DNA of 64,000 bases from Nocardioides dongkuii (GTDB taxonomy: Bacteria > Actinomycetota > Actinomycetes > Propionibacteriales > Nocardioidaceae), in the NCBI RefSeq assembly GCF_014127485.1, contig NZ_CP059903.1, forward strand, positions 2,170,001 through 2,234,000, read 5' to 3'. The notes below the pieces were generated by a model. The model saw only the letters and a program-made list of their open reading frames with translations, did not search any database and had not been told where the DNA came from. A program made the translations under genes and the position numbers. Shown here one piece after another: positions 45,134-52,641 of this stretch (position 1 is its first letter; each line of letters begins with the position of its first letter).

Positions 45134-45984
45134 CCGCGCCGCCCGGGCTGCCGCTGTGGTCGGACTACTCGGCGTTCGCCCGCCGCCACCGCACCACGAT
45201 CGCCGTGCTCGCTGCCCTGGGGCTGCTCACGGGGTTCGTGTGGTCGCTGGGCCAGCCCGCCTCCTACTCGGCCACGACGTCGGTCGTCCTCGCCCCCGTC
45301 CCGAAGTACGTGACCGCCTCCACCGTCGAGCTCGTCCCGCCCCCGGTCACCATCGACACCGACGCCCAGCTGCTCCTGACCCCCGAGGTGCTGCGCGCCG
45401 TCGCCCAGGAGGTGGGCGTCGACGAGGCCGCGGTGACCGACCACCTCTCCGTCGCGGCGTCCCCGCACACGCGGGTCCTGCACGTCACCGTCTCCGCCGC
45501 CTCGCCCGTGGCCGCCGCCCGGGCCGCCGACGCCGCCGTCGCGGCGCTCGGGCGGGCGCGGCGCGCCAGCCTCGGAGCGCTCACCACCGACCAGGTGCTC
45601 CGGCTGCGCCAGCTCGTCCTCGACCAGGAGCAGCTGCTGGCCGAGGCGCAGGCGCGCGGGACGGTCGTCGCGGCGTACGACCCGCTCACCGCCCAGATCC
45701 ACGAGCTCGAGCTCGGGCTGGCCGGCCTCGAGGAGGCCCACGACGAGCCGGTCGACCCGATCACCCCCGCGGTCCCCCCGCAGGCGGCGGACTACGCCAA
45801 CCGGGAGGTGCCGCTCACCTCGGGCGCGATGGCCGGCGTCCTCTGCGGCTGCCTCCTCGGAGCCGCGCGCGACCGGTCCCGCCGTCCGGGCGTCTCCCGC
45901 ACCGCTCTCCGCCCTGCGACCCGACGTCGCGGCGACCCGCCGTACCCCACCACTCCGGAAGAGGACCACCACCATGTCTCCTGA
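45121..45984 (+). CDS. Wzz-like chain-length/copolymerase protein, short
   Basis: 287-aa membrane protein. An N-terminal helix (about 28-50, TIAVLAALGLLTGFVWSLG), an outer domain with YSATTSVVLAPVPKYV typical of Wzz/copolymerase proteins, a coiled region QLVLDQEQLLAEAQA, and a second helix near 240-260 (TSGAMAGVLCGCLLGAA). The basic C-terminal tail has no kinase domain. Start GTG at 45121 with GGGAG upstream. It probably pairs with the next product to control chain length or export. Confidence 0.78.
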   Translation: MGGLTAPPGLPLWSDYSAFARRHRTTIAVLAALGLLTGFVWSLGQPASYSATTSVVLAPVPKYVTASTVELVPPPVTIDTDAQLLLTPEVLRAVAQEVGVDEAAVTDHLSVAASPHTRVLHVTVSAASPVAAARAADAAVAALGRARRASLGALTTDQVLRLRQLVLDQEQLLAEAQARGTVVAAYDPLTAQIHELELGLAGLEEAHDEPVDPITPAVPPQAADYANREVPLTSGAMAGVLCGCLLGAARDRSRRPGVSRTALRPATRRRGDPPYPTTPEEDHHHVS

Positions 45985-47548
45985 CCACGCCCCGACCCGC
46001 GGTCCGGTGTCGACCTTCCGCGCCGCCCAGCGCCACATCCTGGTCGTGACCCTGCTGGTCGTGCTGGGCGGGCTGGGTGGCTGGCTGTACGCGGCGTCCC
46101 TGCCGACGACCTGGACGAGCACGGCGCGCGTCCTGGTCAACCCCGTCGCCGGCAACCCCTTCGTGCCGTCGCCGACCGCGGTCCGCCAGGACGAGCAGAT
46201 CAGCCTGGAGACGGAGGCGCAGGTCGCCCGCTCGGCGGAGGTGCTCGGCGTCGTCGCGGCCAGCGACCCGTCGCTGACCCTCCAGGCCCTGGAGCGCCGG
46301 GTGCAGGTCGTGGTCCCGCCCAACACCCAGGTGCTCGAGGTCACCTTCACGTCGGGGTCGGCCGCCGAGGCGCAGCTCGTCGCGGATGCCGTCGCGGAGG
46401 CGTACCTCCAGAACCGCACCCGCCGCGCCGACGAGGTGACGTCCTCCCGCGTGGAGGAGGTCAGCACCCAGACGATGACCGTGCTGACCGACCTGCGTGC
46501 CGCCGCCGGCGCGGCCCAGCAGGGCACCACGGCGGAGCGTAGATTCCAGTCAGAGCTCGCCACAGCCCTGCGCAACCAGCTGGTCAGCCTCCGCGCCCAG
46601 CGGACCGCGCTGGAGACCCAGGAGGCCTCGGCCGGGTCGGTGATCGGGCCGGCCGGCCCGGCGCAGCGCCCGGCGAACCTCCTGGCCGCCGGCGCACCGG
46701 TGGGCGGGGCGCTGCTCGGGCTGGTGCTGGGCTGCCTGCTCGCCGTCCTGCTCGAGCGCTTCCGCGGCGTCGTCCGGTCCCCCGACGAGGTGGAGGAGCT
46801 CGGCGTGCCCGTGCTCTGCGCCGCTCCGCCGCGGAGCCGTCGTCCCGGGGTCCTCGCCCGGGACGACAAGGACGAGACGGAGCGGTCGGTCCGCCGGCTG
46901 CGCGGAGCGCTGCTCGCCCTCGACCCTCGACCCGATGCCGTGGCGGTCGTCCCGGCCGGTCCGCACGACCCCGGGGCGCCGGTGGCCGAGGCGCTGGCGG
47001 AGTCCCTCGCCCTGGCCGGGCACCGGGTCGTCCTCGTGCGCCCCCGCGCCGAGCAGGCGGCCGGGGACCTCGTGGTGCAGGACGGCCTCGCGCAGCTGCT
47101 CCTGCACGAGCGGCTCAACGTGCTCGAGCTCCTGCAGCCCACCGCCGAGCCGCTGCTCTGCGTCCTTCCGGCGGGAAAGCAGACGCACCGCAGCCGGGAG
47201 CTGCTCACCGCTGACCGGCTGCGCGCCGTCGTGACGGCGCTGGCCGAGGCCGGCAACCTGGTCGTCGTCGACTGCCCGGAGCCGGGGACCCCCGAGGGAC
47301 AGGCCGTCCTCGCGGCGACCGACCTCGGCCTGGTCGTCGTCAGCGTCGGCCGCACCCGCCGCTCGGTGGTCGAGCACCTGACCGCCACGGCTCCGCCGTC
47401 GTCGGCCCCGCTGGCCGCCGTCCTCGTCGACCGGACCGCGGCCGGCCGGCGGACGCTGATCGGCGAGGACGCCGAGGCGGACCCGGCGGCGCCGTCCGCC
47501 GGGGTACCGAACGGGGTGAAGCGCACCGTGCGGCACCTGCGCCGATGA
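45974..47548 (+). CDS. Wzz-domain protein with a kinase-like domain lacking the Walker A Lys
   Basis: 524-aa capsular polysaccharide copolymerase of the BY-kinase type. Membrane helices near 22-45 and 230-255 flank an outer domain (WTSTARVLVNPVAGNPF). The cytoplasmic part (about 265-500) has the outline of a tyrosine autokinase (RRLRGALLALDPRPDAVAVVP, HRVVLVRPR, LVVVDCPEPGTPEGQAVL). However, the expected GxxxxGKT loop reads PAGPHDPGAPVAEA, with no Lys, and the C-terminus has no tyrosine cluster. It is therefore probably structural. ATG at 45974 overlaps the previous gene. Confidence 0.83.
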   Translation: MSPDHAPTRGPVSTFRAAQRHILVVTLLVVLGGLGGWLYAASLPTTWTSTARVLVNPVAGNPFVPSPTAVRQDEQISLETEAQVARSAEVLGVVAASDPSLTLQALERRVQVVVPPNTQVLEVTFTSGSAAEAQLVADAVAEAYLQNRTRRADEVTSSRVEEVSTQTMTVLTDLRAAAGAAQQGTTAERRFQSELATALRNQLVSLRAQRTALETQEASAGSVIGPAGPAQRPANLLAAGAPVGGALLGLVLGCLLAVLLERFRGVVRSPDEVEELGVPVLCAAPPRSRRPGVLARDDKDETERSVRRLRGALLALDPRPDAVAVVPAGPHDPGAPVAEALAESLALAGHRVVLVRPRAEQAAGDLVVQDGLAQLLLHERLNVLELLQPTAEPLLCVLPAGKQTHRSRELLTADRLRAVVTALAEAGNLVVVDCPEPGTPEGQAVLAATDLGLVVVSVGRTRRSVVEHLTATAPPSSAPLAAVLVDRTAAGRRTLIGEDAEADPAAPSAGVPNGVKRTVRHLRR

Positions 47549-49080
47549 TCCACCGGGGCAACCTCGAGAAGCTCGCCCGACGCGGGACCGCCAGCGTCGC
47601 GGGTGCCGCGTGCAGCGCGGTGTTCGGCGTGCTGCTGGTCCTCATCGTCACCAACGGCTTCCCGCCCGCCCTCGCCGGCACGCTGTTCGCGGCCACCTCG
47701 GTATTCCTCATCCTCGAGTCGGTGATCCTCCTGGGCACGGACACGGGGCTGGTGAAGGTGGTGCCCGCCCAGCTGGCGGGCGGACGCCCGCGCGACCTGC
47801 CGCGCACGCTGGCGGTCGCCGCCGCACCCGTGCTGGCCTCCTCCCTCGTCGCCGCCGTGCTGCTCCACCAGCTCGCGCCGAGCCTGGCGGGCGCCCTGGT
47901 CGGAGCGGACGACGCGGCGGCCATGAGCGCGATGCTGCGTGCGCTCGCCGTGGTGCTGCCGGTGGCCGCGCTGCACGACCTGGCCGTGGCCGCGACCCGG
48001 GGCACCGGGACGATGCGCCCCACGGTCGTGGTGGAGAACCTCGGGCGGCTGGGCCTGCAGGCGCTGGCGGTGCTCGGGGTCCACCTGGCCGGCGGCGGCC
48101 CGGCGGCGCTCGCCCTGGCCTGGTGCCTGCCCTACGTGGTCGGGCTCGCAGCCGGCGGGCTCTGGCTGCGGTCGCTGGTGACCGCGCGGACGGCGTCCGG
48201 ACCGCCCGCGACCCCCTGGAGGTCCGTGGCTCGGGAGTTCTGGGCGTTCACCGCCCCCCGGGCGGTCGCCCGGGTGACCCAGACGGCGCTCAAGCGCTCC
48301 GACATCGTGCTGGTCGCCGCGCTGGCGTCACCCACCGAGGCCGCGCTCTACACCGCCGCCACCCGGCTCATCGTGGTGGGGCAGCTCTTCGTCCAGGCCG
48401 TCCAGCAGGCGCTCTCCCCCCATGTCAGCGCCCTGTTCGCCCGCGGCGACGCCGCCGCGGCCGGCTCGGTCTTCCAGGCTGCGACCACCTGGAGCGTGCT
48501 GGCCGCCTGGCCGTTCTTCCTCACCCTCGCCGGCTTCTCGCCCCTGCTGATGGGCCTCTTCGGAGCGGGGTACGCCGCCGCGTCCGACGTGGTCGTCATC
48601 CTCGCGCTGACCATGCTGCTCGCCACCGCCTGCGGCCCGGTCGACGCGGTGCTGTTGATGGCCGGCCGCAGCTGGCTCAGCCTCCGGAACAGCACGGTCG
48701 CGCTCGCGGTCAACATCGGGCTCAACCTCGTGCTCATCCCGCTCGACGGGATCCGGGGCGCTGCGATCGCCTGGTCCGTCGCGATCGTGGTGCGGAACCT
48801 GCTGCCGCTGCGGCAGGTCCGTCGTGACCTCCGGATGTGGCCGGTGACGCCGTCCGCGGCGCGGGTCTGCCTCCTGGCGGTCGCCTGCTTCGGCGCGGTG
48901 GACCTCGTCGTCCTCGGCACCGACCTCGCCCCGCCCGCCGACGCCGGCGTCCTCGCGGTCGGGGTCCTGGTGCAGGCGGCCGCGGTCTGGCGGTGGCGCG
49001 GGCCCCTGGGGCTCGAGGCCTTCCGGGCGGTGGTCCGCCCCCGCAGGCCCGCCGACGCCCCGGCCGCCGCACCGGCCTGA
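47545..49080 (+). CDS. Wzx-like flippase (polysaccharide/MATE-like exporter)
   Basis: 511-aa membrane protein with about 12-14 helices, of the MOP superfamily that flips lipid-linked repeat units to the outside. ASVAGAACSAVFGVLLVLIV begins the first helices, PRAVARVTQTALKRSDIVLVAAL and TEAALYTAATRLIVVGQLF are the conserved internal region, and the second half repeats the fold. ATG at 47545 overlaps the copolymerase stop (ATGA). It is last gene of the seven-gene chain. Confidence 0.9.
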   Translation: MIHRGNLEKLARRGTASVAGAACSAVFGVLLVLIVTNGFPPALAGTLFAATSVFLILESVILLGTDTGLVKVVPAQLAGGRPRDLPRTLAVAAAPVLASSLVAAVLLHQLAPSLAGALVGADDAAAMSAMLRALAVVLPVAALHDLAVAATRGTGTMRPTVVVENLGRLGLQALAVLGVHLAGGGPAALALAWCLPYVVGLAAGGLWLRSLVTARTASGPPATPWRSVAREFWAFTAPRAVARVTQTALKRSDIVLVAALASPTEAALYTAATRLIVVGQLFVQAVQQALSPHVSALFARGDAAAAGSVFQAATTWSVLAAWPFFLTLAGFSPLLMGLFGAGYAAASDVVVILALTMLLATACGPVDAVLLMAGRSWLSLRNSTVALAVNIGLNLVLIPLDGIRGAAIAWSVAIVVRNLLPLRQVRRDLRMWPVTPSAARVCLLAVACFGAVDLVVLGTDLAPPADAGVLAVGVLVQAAAVWRWRGPLGLEAFRAVVRPRRPADAPAAAPA

Positions 49081-49110
49081 CCACCCGCGCCGGCCGGCTC
49101 CCGCGACCTA

Positions 49111-49127
49111 TCACCGATATCGGCGAT
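49111..49127. promoter_or_regulatory. 17-bp dyad TCACCGATATCGGCGAT before the lamin-tail gene
   Basis: Contains the perfect palindrome CCGATATCGG. It matches TCGCCGAACTCGGCGAT at 52577-52593 at 14 of 17 positions. It lies 22 bp before the -10 box TAGCGT (49149-49154). Confidence 0.6.
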
Positions 49128-49148
49128 TCGAGGGGTCCGGCATCGCCC

Positions 49149-49154
49149 TAGCGT
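49149..49154 (+). promoter_or_regulatory. -10 box of lamin-tail/FN3 protein gene
   Basis: TAGCGT in CCTAGCGTCCCG, 69 bases before ATG at 49224. Confidence 0.5.
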
Positions 49155-49223
49155 CCCGAACAGACGGCCAGCCGCCGTCGCCCGGACTCGGGCGCAGCCC
49201 GACGACGCCCCCAGGGGGACGAC

Positions 49224-50519
49224 ATGACCTCATCCCGACCCACCCTCGCCTCCCGGGCCACGCTGGCCGCGCTCACCGCCACCACCGCCACCCTGACCGC
49301 CTCCCTCGCCGTGGTCACCGTCGCCACCGCACCACCAGCCCAGGCAGCAGCGCAGCGCACCCAGCTGTTCCGGTCCATCGCGGCCCGCAGGACGGTCTTC
49401 GCCTCGGACCCGCGGGTTCCGGGCAACCAGCCCGCCGCACCGACCATCGTGATCAACGAGATCCAGCACACCCCCACCGGCGGCGACACCGCCGAGTTCC
49501 TCGAGCTCTACAACCCCGGCACCCAGGCCATCGACCTCACCGGCTGGACCCTCACCGGCGTCGACCTCACCATCCAACCCGGCACCGTCATCCTCCCCGG
49601 CCAGACCATGACCTTCGCCAACGACGACCCCACCTTCCGCACCACCTACTCACCCACCGTCTTCATCGGCGACCGCTACGACGGCAACCTCCCCGCCACC
49701 GGCACCCTCACCCTCACCCGACCCGACGGCAGCACCGCCGACACCGTCACCTACGGCGGCCCCGGCTGGCCCACCCCCACCACCGGCCAGTCCCTCGAGC
49801 TCACCGACCCCACCGCCGACAACAACGACCCCGCCGCCTGGACCCTCTCCACCGGCACCGGCACCCCCGGCACCGCCAGCCACAGCCCCGGCGCCACCGC
49901 ACCCGCAGCCCCCACCATCGGCACCGCCACCGCCGCCAACACCAGCGCCACCGTCCGCTGGACCGCACCCACCGACACCGGCGGCTCCGCCATCACCGGC
50001 TACCAGGTCCGCGTCGTCAACAACGCCGGCACCCAGGTCGGCACGCTGCGCAACGCCGCAGCCACCGCCACCAACCTCACCGTCACCGGACTCACCAACG
50101 GCACCGCCTACCGCTTCCAGGTCGCCGCCCTCAACACCGCCGGCACCAGCGCCTTCTCCGCCCTCTCCAACACGGTCACCCCCGCCAACACCACCACCGC
50201 ACCCGGCGCACCAGTGATCGGCACCCCCACCGCAGGACCCACCACAGACTCCGCGCTCACCGCCATCGCCCGATGGACCCCGCCCACCACCAACGGCGGC
50301 TCCGCCATCACCGGCTACGTCGTCACCGCACTGCGGATGAGCTCCGCCGCCGACGACGCCACCGTCCTCTCCCGCACCAGCTCACGCCAGCTCGGCGCCG
50401 CCGTCCGGCAACGCGACTTCACCCTCGCCGCCGGCACCTACCGCTTCGAGGTCGTCGCCATCAACGCCATCGGCACCAGCCCACCCTCAGCCCGCTCCAC
50501 CGCCATCACCCCCCGCTGA
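49224..50519 (+). CDS. Secreted lamin-tail domain protein with two fibronectin type III domains
   Basis: 431-aa exported protein. A Sec signal with AQA (about residues 1-46) precedes a lamin-tail domain (about 73-225: IVINEIQHTPTGGDTAEFLELYNPG, LTGWTLTGVDLTI, TVTYGGPGWPTPTTGQSLEL). Two FN3 domains follow (about 230-325 and 330-431, each with APTIGTATA- or APVIGTPTA-type starts and GGSAITGYQVRV). There is no sorting signal or membrane anchor. The coding strand is extremely rich in C and poor in G compared with neighbours. It is probably a surface or matrix protein; lamin-tail domains often accompany CotH and large surface proteins. Confidence 0.85.
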   Translation: MTSSRPTLASRATLAALTATTATLTASLAVVTVATAPPAQAAAQRTQLFRSIAARRTVFASDPRVPGNQPAAPTIVINEIQHTPTGGDTAEFLELYNPGTQAIDLTGWTLTGVDLTIQPGTVILPGQTMTFANDDPTFRTTYSPTVFIGDRYDGNLPATGTLTLTRPDGSTADTVTYGGPGWPTPTTGQSLELTDPTADNNDPAAWTLSTGTGTPGTASHSPGATAPAAPTIGTATAANTSATVRWTAPTDTGGSAITGYQVRVVNNAGTQVGTLRNAAATATNLTVTGLTNGTAYRFQVAALNTAGTSAFSALSNTVTPANTTTAPGAPVIGTPTAGPTTDSALTAIARWTPPTTNGGSAITGYVVTALRMSSAADDATVLSRTSSRQLGAAVRQRDFTLAAGTYRFEVVAINAIGTSPPSARSTAITPR

Positions 50520-50602
50520 CCACCCGGACCTGACCACCAGCACGGGGAGAGGCCGTTCGGGCGCGGTGACGGCGACCGGGATGGGCGCGTCCCCCGGAGG
50601 TG

Positions 50603-51502
50603 CTAGGCCGACCGGGCCAGGGTCCGGCGGAACGCCGCCAGGCGGTTACCCGAGAGCACCCAGTCCCCGGAGTTCCACACGCAGCCGAACCAGACGTTCG
50701 GCGTCGTGAAGAGGGCGTCGCCGGCGTCGGAGATGGTCCGACCGCTGTAGCCGTTGTACTCACCGATGCCGATCGGCAGACTTCCGTGGCCACGCGACCG
50801 GAGGTAGGACCGGAGTGCCGGGATGCGGTCGGCGGGCTTCCGCTTGCCGGGATTCTGCTTGGTGCCGGACTCGTAGCTGTCGATGCCGAACCAGTCCCAG
50901 AACCTGAACAGCTGGTTGGGACAGAACGCCGCGAAGTCGGACTGCCTGTTGTCGAGCAGCCAGCCGTTGAGGATCGGCCCGACCTGCAGCTTGCCGCGGC
51001 GGAAGATCGGGAGCAGCTGTTTGCTCGCGGCGACGTAGTTCGCCGCGGTCAGGTCGTTGTACGGCTCGTGCCAGAAGGTGACGGCCGTCGGCTTCCCGTA
51101 GGAGGCCAGCCGCGCCGCCGCATCCTCGGCGACCCCGTTGTACCTGCCGTTGACGGCGCCGGTGACGTCCCCGCCCACCTTGTAGGAGATGACCGGCAAC
51201 ATGCCGTCGTCGTGGGCCTGCTCGACGATCCGGATCTGGCTGCCCGCGCCATCGGCGAGGTCGGCGTAGATCCGCCGGGCGCTGATCCCCGGGCCGACCT
51301 CGCGGACGCGCTGGTCCCAGTACCGGACCGGGGCGCCCATGCCGACCAGGACCCCGCCGGACCCGGTCACGGAGGTGGGTCCGCGACGAGGGGCGGCGGC
51401 GGCGGGCTCGAACGTCCCGGCGCCGACGCTGGCCGCTGCGCCCATCCCGAGGAGACGGAGGGTGGCGCGACGGGACATGCCCGGAGGGGTATCGGGGTTC
51501 AT
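50603..51502 (-). CDS. GH26-like glycoside hydrolase, Tat-exported (paralogue A)
   Basis: 299-aa secreted protein. The Tat signal MSRRATLRLLGMGAAASVGAG (from about residue 9) ends near PAAAA. In the barrel, TAVTFWHEPYNDLTAANYV carries the candidate acid/base Glu, and LPIGIGEYNGYSGR the candidate nucleophile Glu. SARRIYADLADGAGSQIRIVEQAHDDGMLPVISYKVGGD is shared nearly word for word with the neighbouring paralogue. Start ATG at 51502. Substrate unknown; polysaccharide of this locus is a guess. Confidence 0.8.
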   Translation of the reverse strand: MNPDTPPGMSRRATLRLLGMGAAASVGAGTFEPAAAAPRRGPTSVTGSGGVLVGMGAPVRYWDQRVREVGPGISARRIYADLADGAGSQIRIVEQAHDDGMLPVISYKVGGDVTGAVNGRYNGVAEDAAARLASYGKPTAVTFWHEPYNDLTAANYVAASKQLLPIFRRGKLQVGPILNGWLLDNRQSDFAAFCPNQLFRFWDWFGIDSYESGTKQNPGKRKPADRIPALRSYLRSRGHGSLPIGIGEYNGYSGRTISDAGDALFTTPNVWFGCVWNSGDWVLSGNRLAAFRRTLARSA

Positions 51503-51560
51503 TCCATCGACGGTACGCCGGACCGCAACGGTGACGTGGTATAGAGCGGAACGCGCCCCG

Positions 51561-51578
51561 CTGACCGCAGGCGGTCAG
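51561..51578 (-). terminator. Hairpin between the two GH26-like genes
   Basis: Arms CTGACCGC and GCGGTCAG (8 bp, perfect) around AG, starting 10 bases after the stop of the upstream paralogue on the minus strand. No T-run follows. Confidence 0.5.
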
Positions 51579-51587
51579 GCCCGGCAG

Positions 51588-52535
51588 TCAGGCTTGAGCG
51601 ATGCGGGCACGGCGGGGGTCGGCCAGCGTGGCGCGGAACGCGTCCAGGCGGTCGCCCCTGAGCGCCCACCCCCCGCCGCCGGCCGAGTTCCACACGCAGC
51701 CGAACCAGACGTTCGGCGTCGAGAAGAGCGCGTCGCCGACGTCGGCGATGGACGCGGCGCTGTGTCCGTTGTACTCACCGACCCCGATCGGCAGGTCGCC
51801 GTATCCCCGTGACCCGAGGTACGCCGCGAGGGCGGGGATCCGGTCCGCGGGCTTCCGGCTGCCGGGAGACTCCTGGGTGCCGGACTCGTAGGTGTCGATC
51901 CCGAACCAGTCCCAGAGCCCGAAGAGCTCGTCGGGGCAGTACGCGGCGAACTCCGACACCTTGCCGTCGAGCAGCCAGCCATTGAGGATCGGCCCGACCC
52001 GCAGCTTGCCACGGCGGAGGATCGGGAGCAGCTGCGTGCTCGCGGCGACGTACTCCGCTCCACTCAGGTCGCCGTACGGCTCGTGCCAGAAGCTGACCGC
52101 CGTGGGCTTCTCGTAGGAGGCCAGCCTCGCCGCGGCCTCCTCGGCGACGGCGTTGAAGCTGCCGGCGGCGGCACCTGCGACGTCCCCACCGACCTTGTAG
52201 GAGATGACCGGCAGCATGCCGTCGGCGTGCGCCTGCTCGACGAGCCGGAGCTGGCTGTCGGGGCCGCTGGCGAGGTCGGCGAAGATCCGCCGCGCGCTGA
52301 TCCCCGGGCCGACCTGCTGGACGCGGCGGTCCCAGAGCCGGGCCGGGGCGCTCATGCCGATCAGCGGCCCCCCGGAGGCGATGACGGTGTTGGGTCCGAG
52401 ATGACGGAGCCCCCGCTCGGCGGCGGCGGCGGCCGGCGCCAGCGTGCCGGCGCCGACGGCGCCGGCAGCCGCGCCGGCGCCGAGGAGACGGAAGGCGTTG
52501 CGACGAGTCATGCCCGCCGGGGTATGGGTATGCAT
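51588..52535 (-). CDS. GH26-like glycoside hydrolase, Tat-exported (paralogue B)
   Basis: 315-aa protein with Tat signal MTRRNAFRLLGAGAAAGAVGAG. Its barrel is closely similar to the neighbour (AVSFWHEPYGDLSGAEYVAA, ILNGWLLDGKVSEFAAYCP, LPIGVGEYNGHSA), so a tandem duplication is clear. ATG at 52535 (MHTHTPAGMTRR) is chosen because it lines up with the start of paralogue A; ATG at 52511 and a GTG at 52559 are alternatives. A 17-bp dyad lies 42 bp upstream. Confidence 0.8.
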   Translation of the reverse strand: MHTHTPAGMTRRNAFRLLGAGAAAGAVGAGTLAPAAAAAERGLRHLGPNTVIASGGPLIGMSAPARLWDRRVQQVGPGISARRIFADLASGPDSQLRLVEQAHADGMLPVISYKVGGDVAGAAAGSFNAVAEEAAARLASYEKPTAVSFWHEPYGDLSGAEYVAASTQLLPILRRGKLRVGPILNGWLLDGKVSEFAAYCPDELFGLWDWFGIDTYESGTQESPGSRKPADRIPALAAYLGSRGYGDLPIGVGEYNGHSAASIADVGDALFSTPNVWFGCVWNSAGGGGWALRGDRLDAFRATLADPRRARIAQA

Positions 52536-52576
52536 TCCAGGGACGGTAACGCATACCACACAATGATCTTCCGACG

Positions 52577-52593
52577 TCGCCGAACTCGGCGAT
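52577..52593. promoter_or_regulatory. 17-bp dyad TCGCCGAACTCGGCGAT before paralogue B
   Basis: Arms TCGCCGA and TCGGCGA around AC. It is a near match of the site at 49111-49127, in the promoter region of the minus-strand GH26-like gene. Confidence 0.6.
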
Positions 52594-52641
52594 CAAGACG
52601 CGTGATCCTGGTCGCGCCGTCCCCCGGCGCCACGGGCCCCC

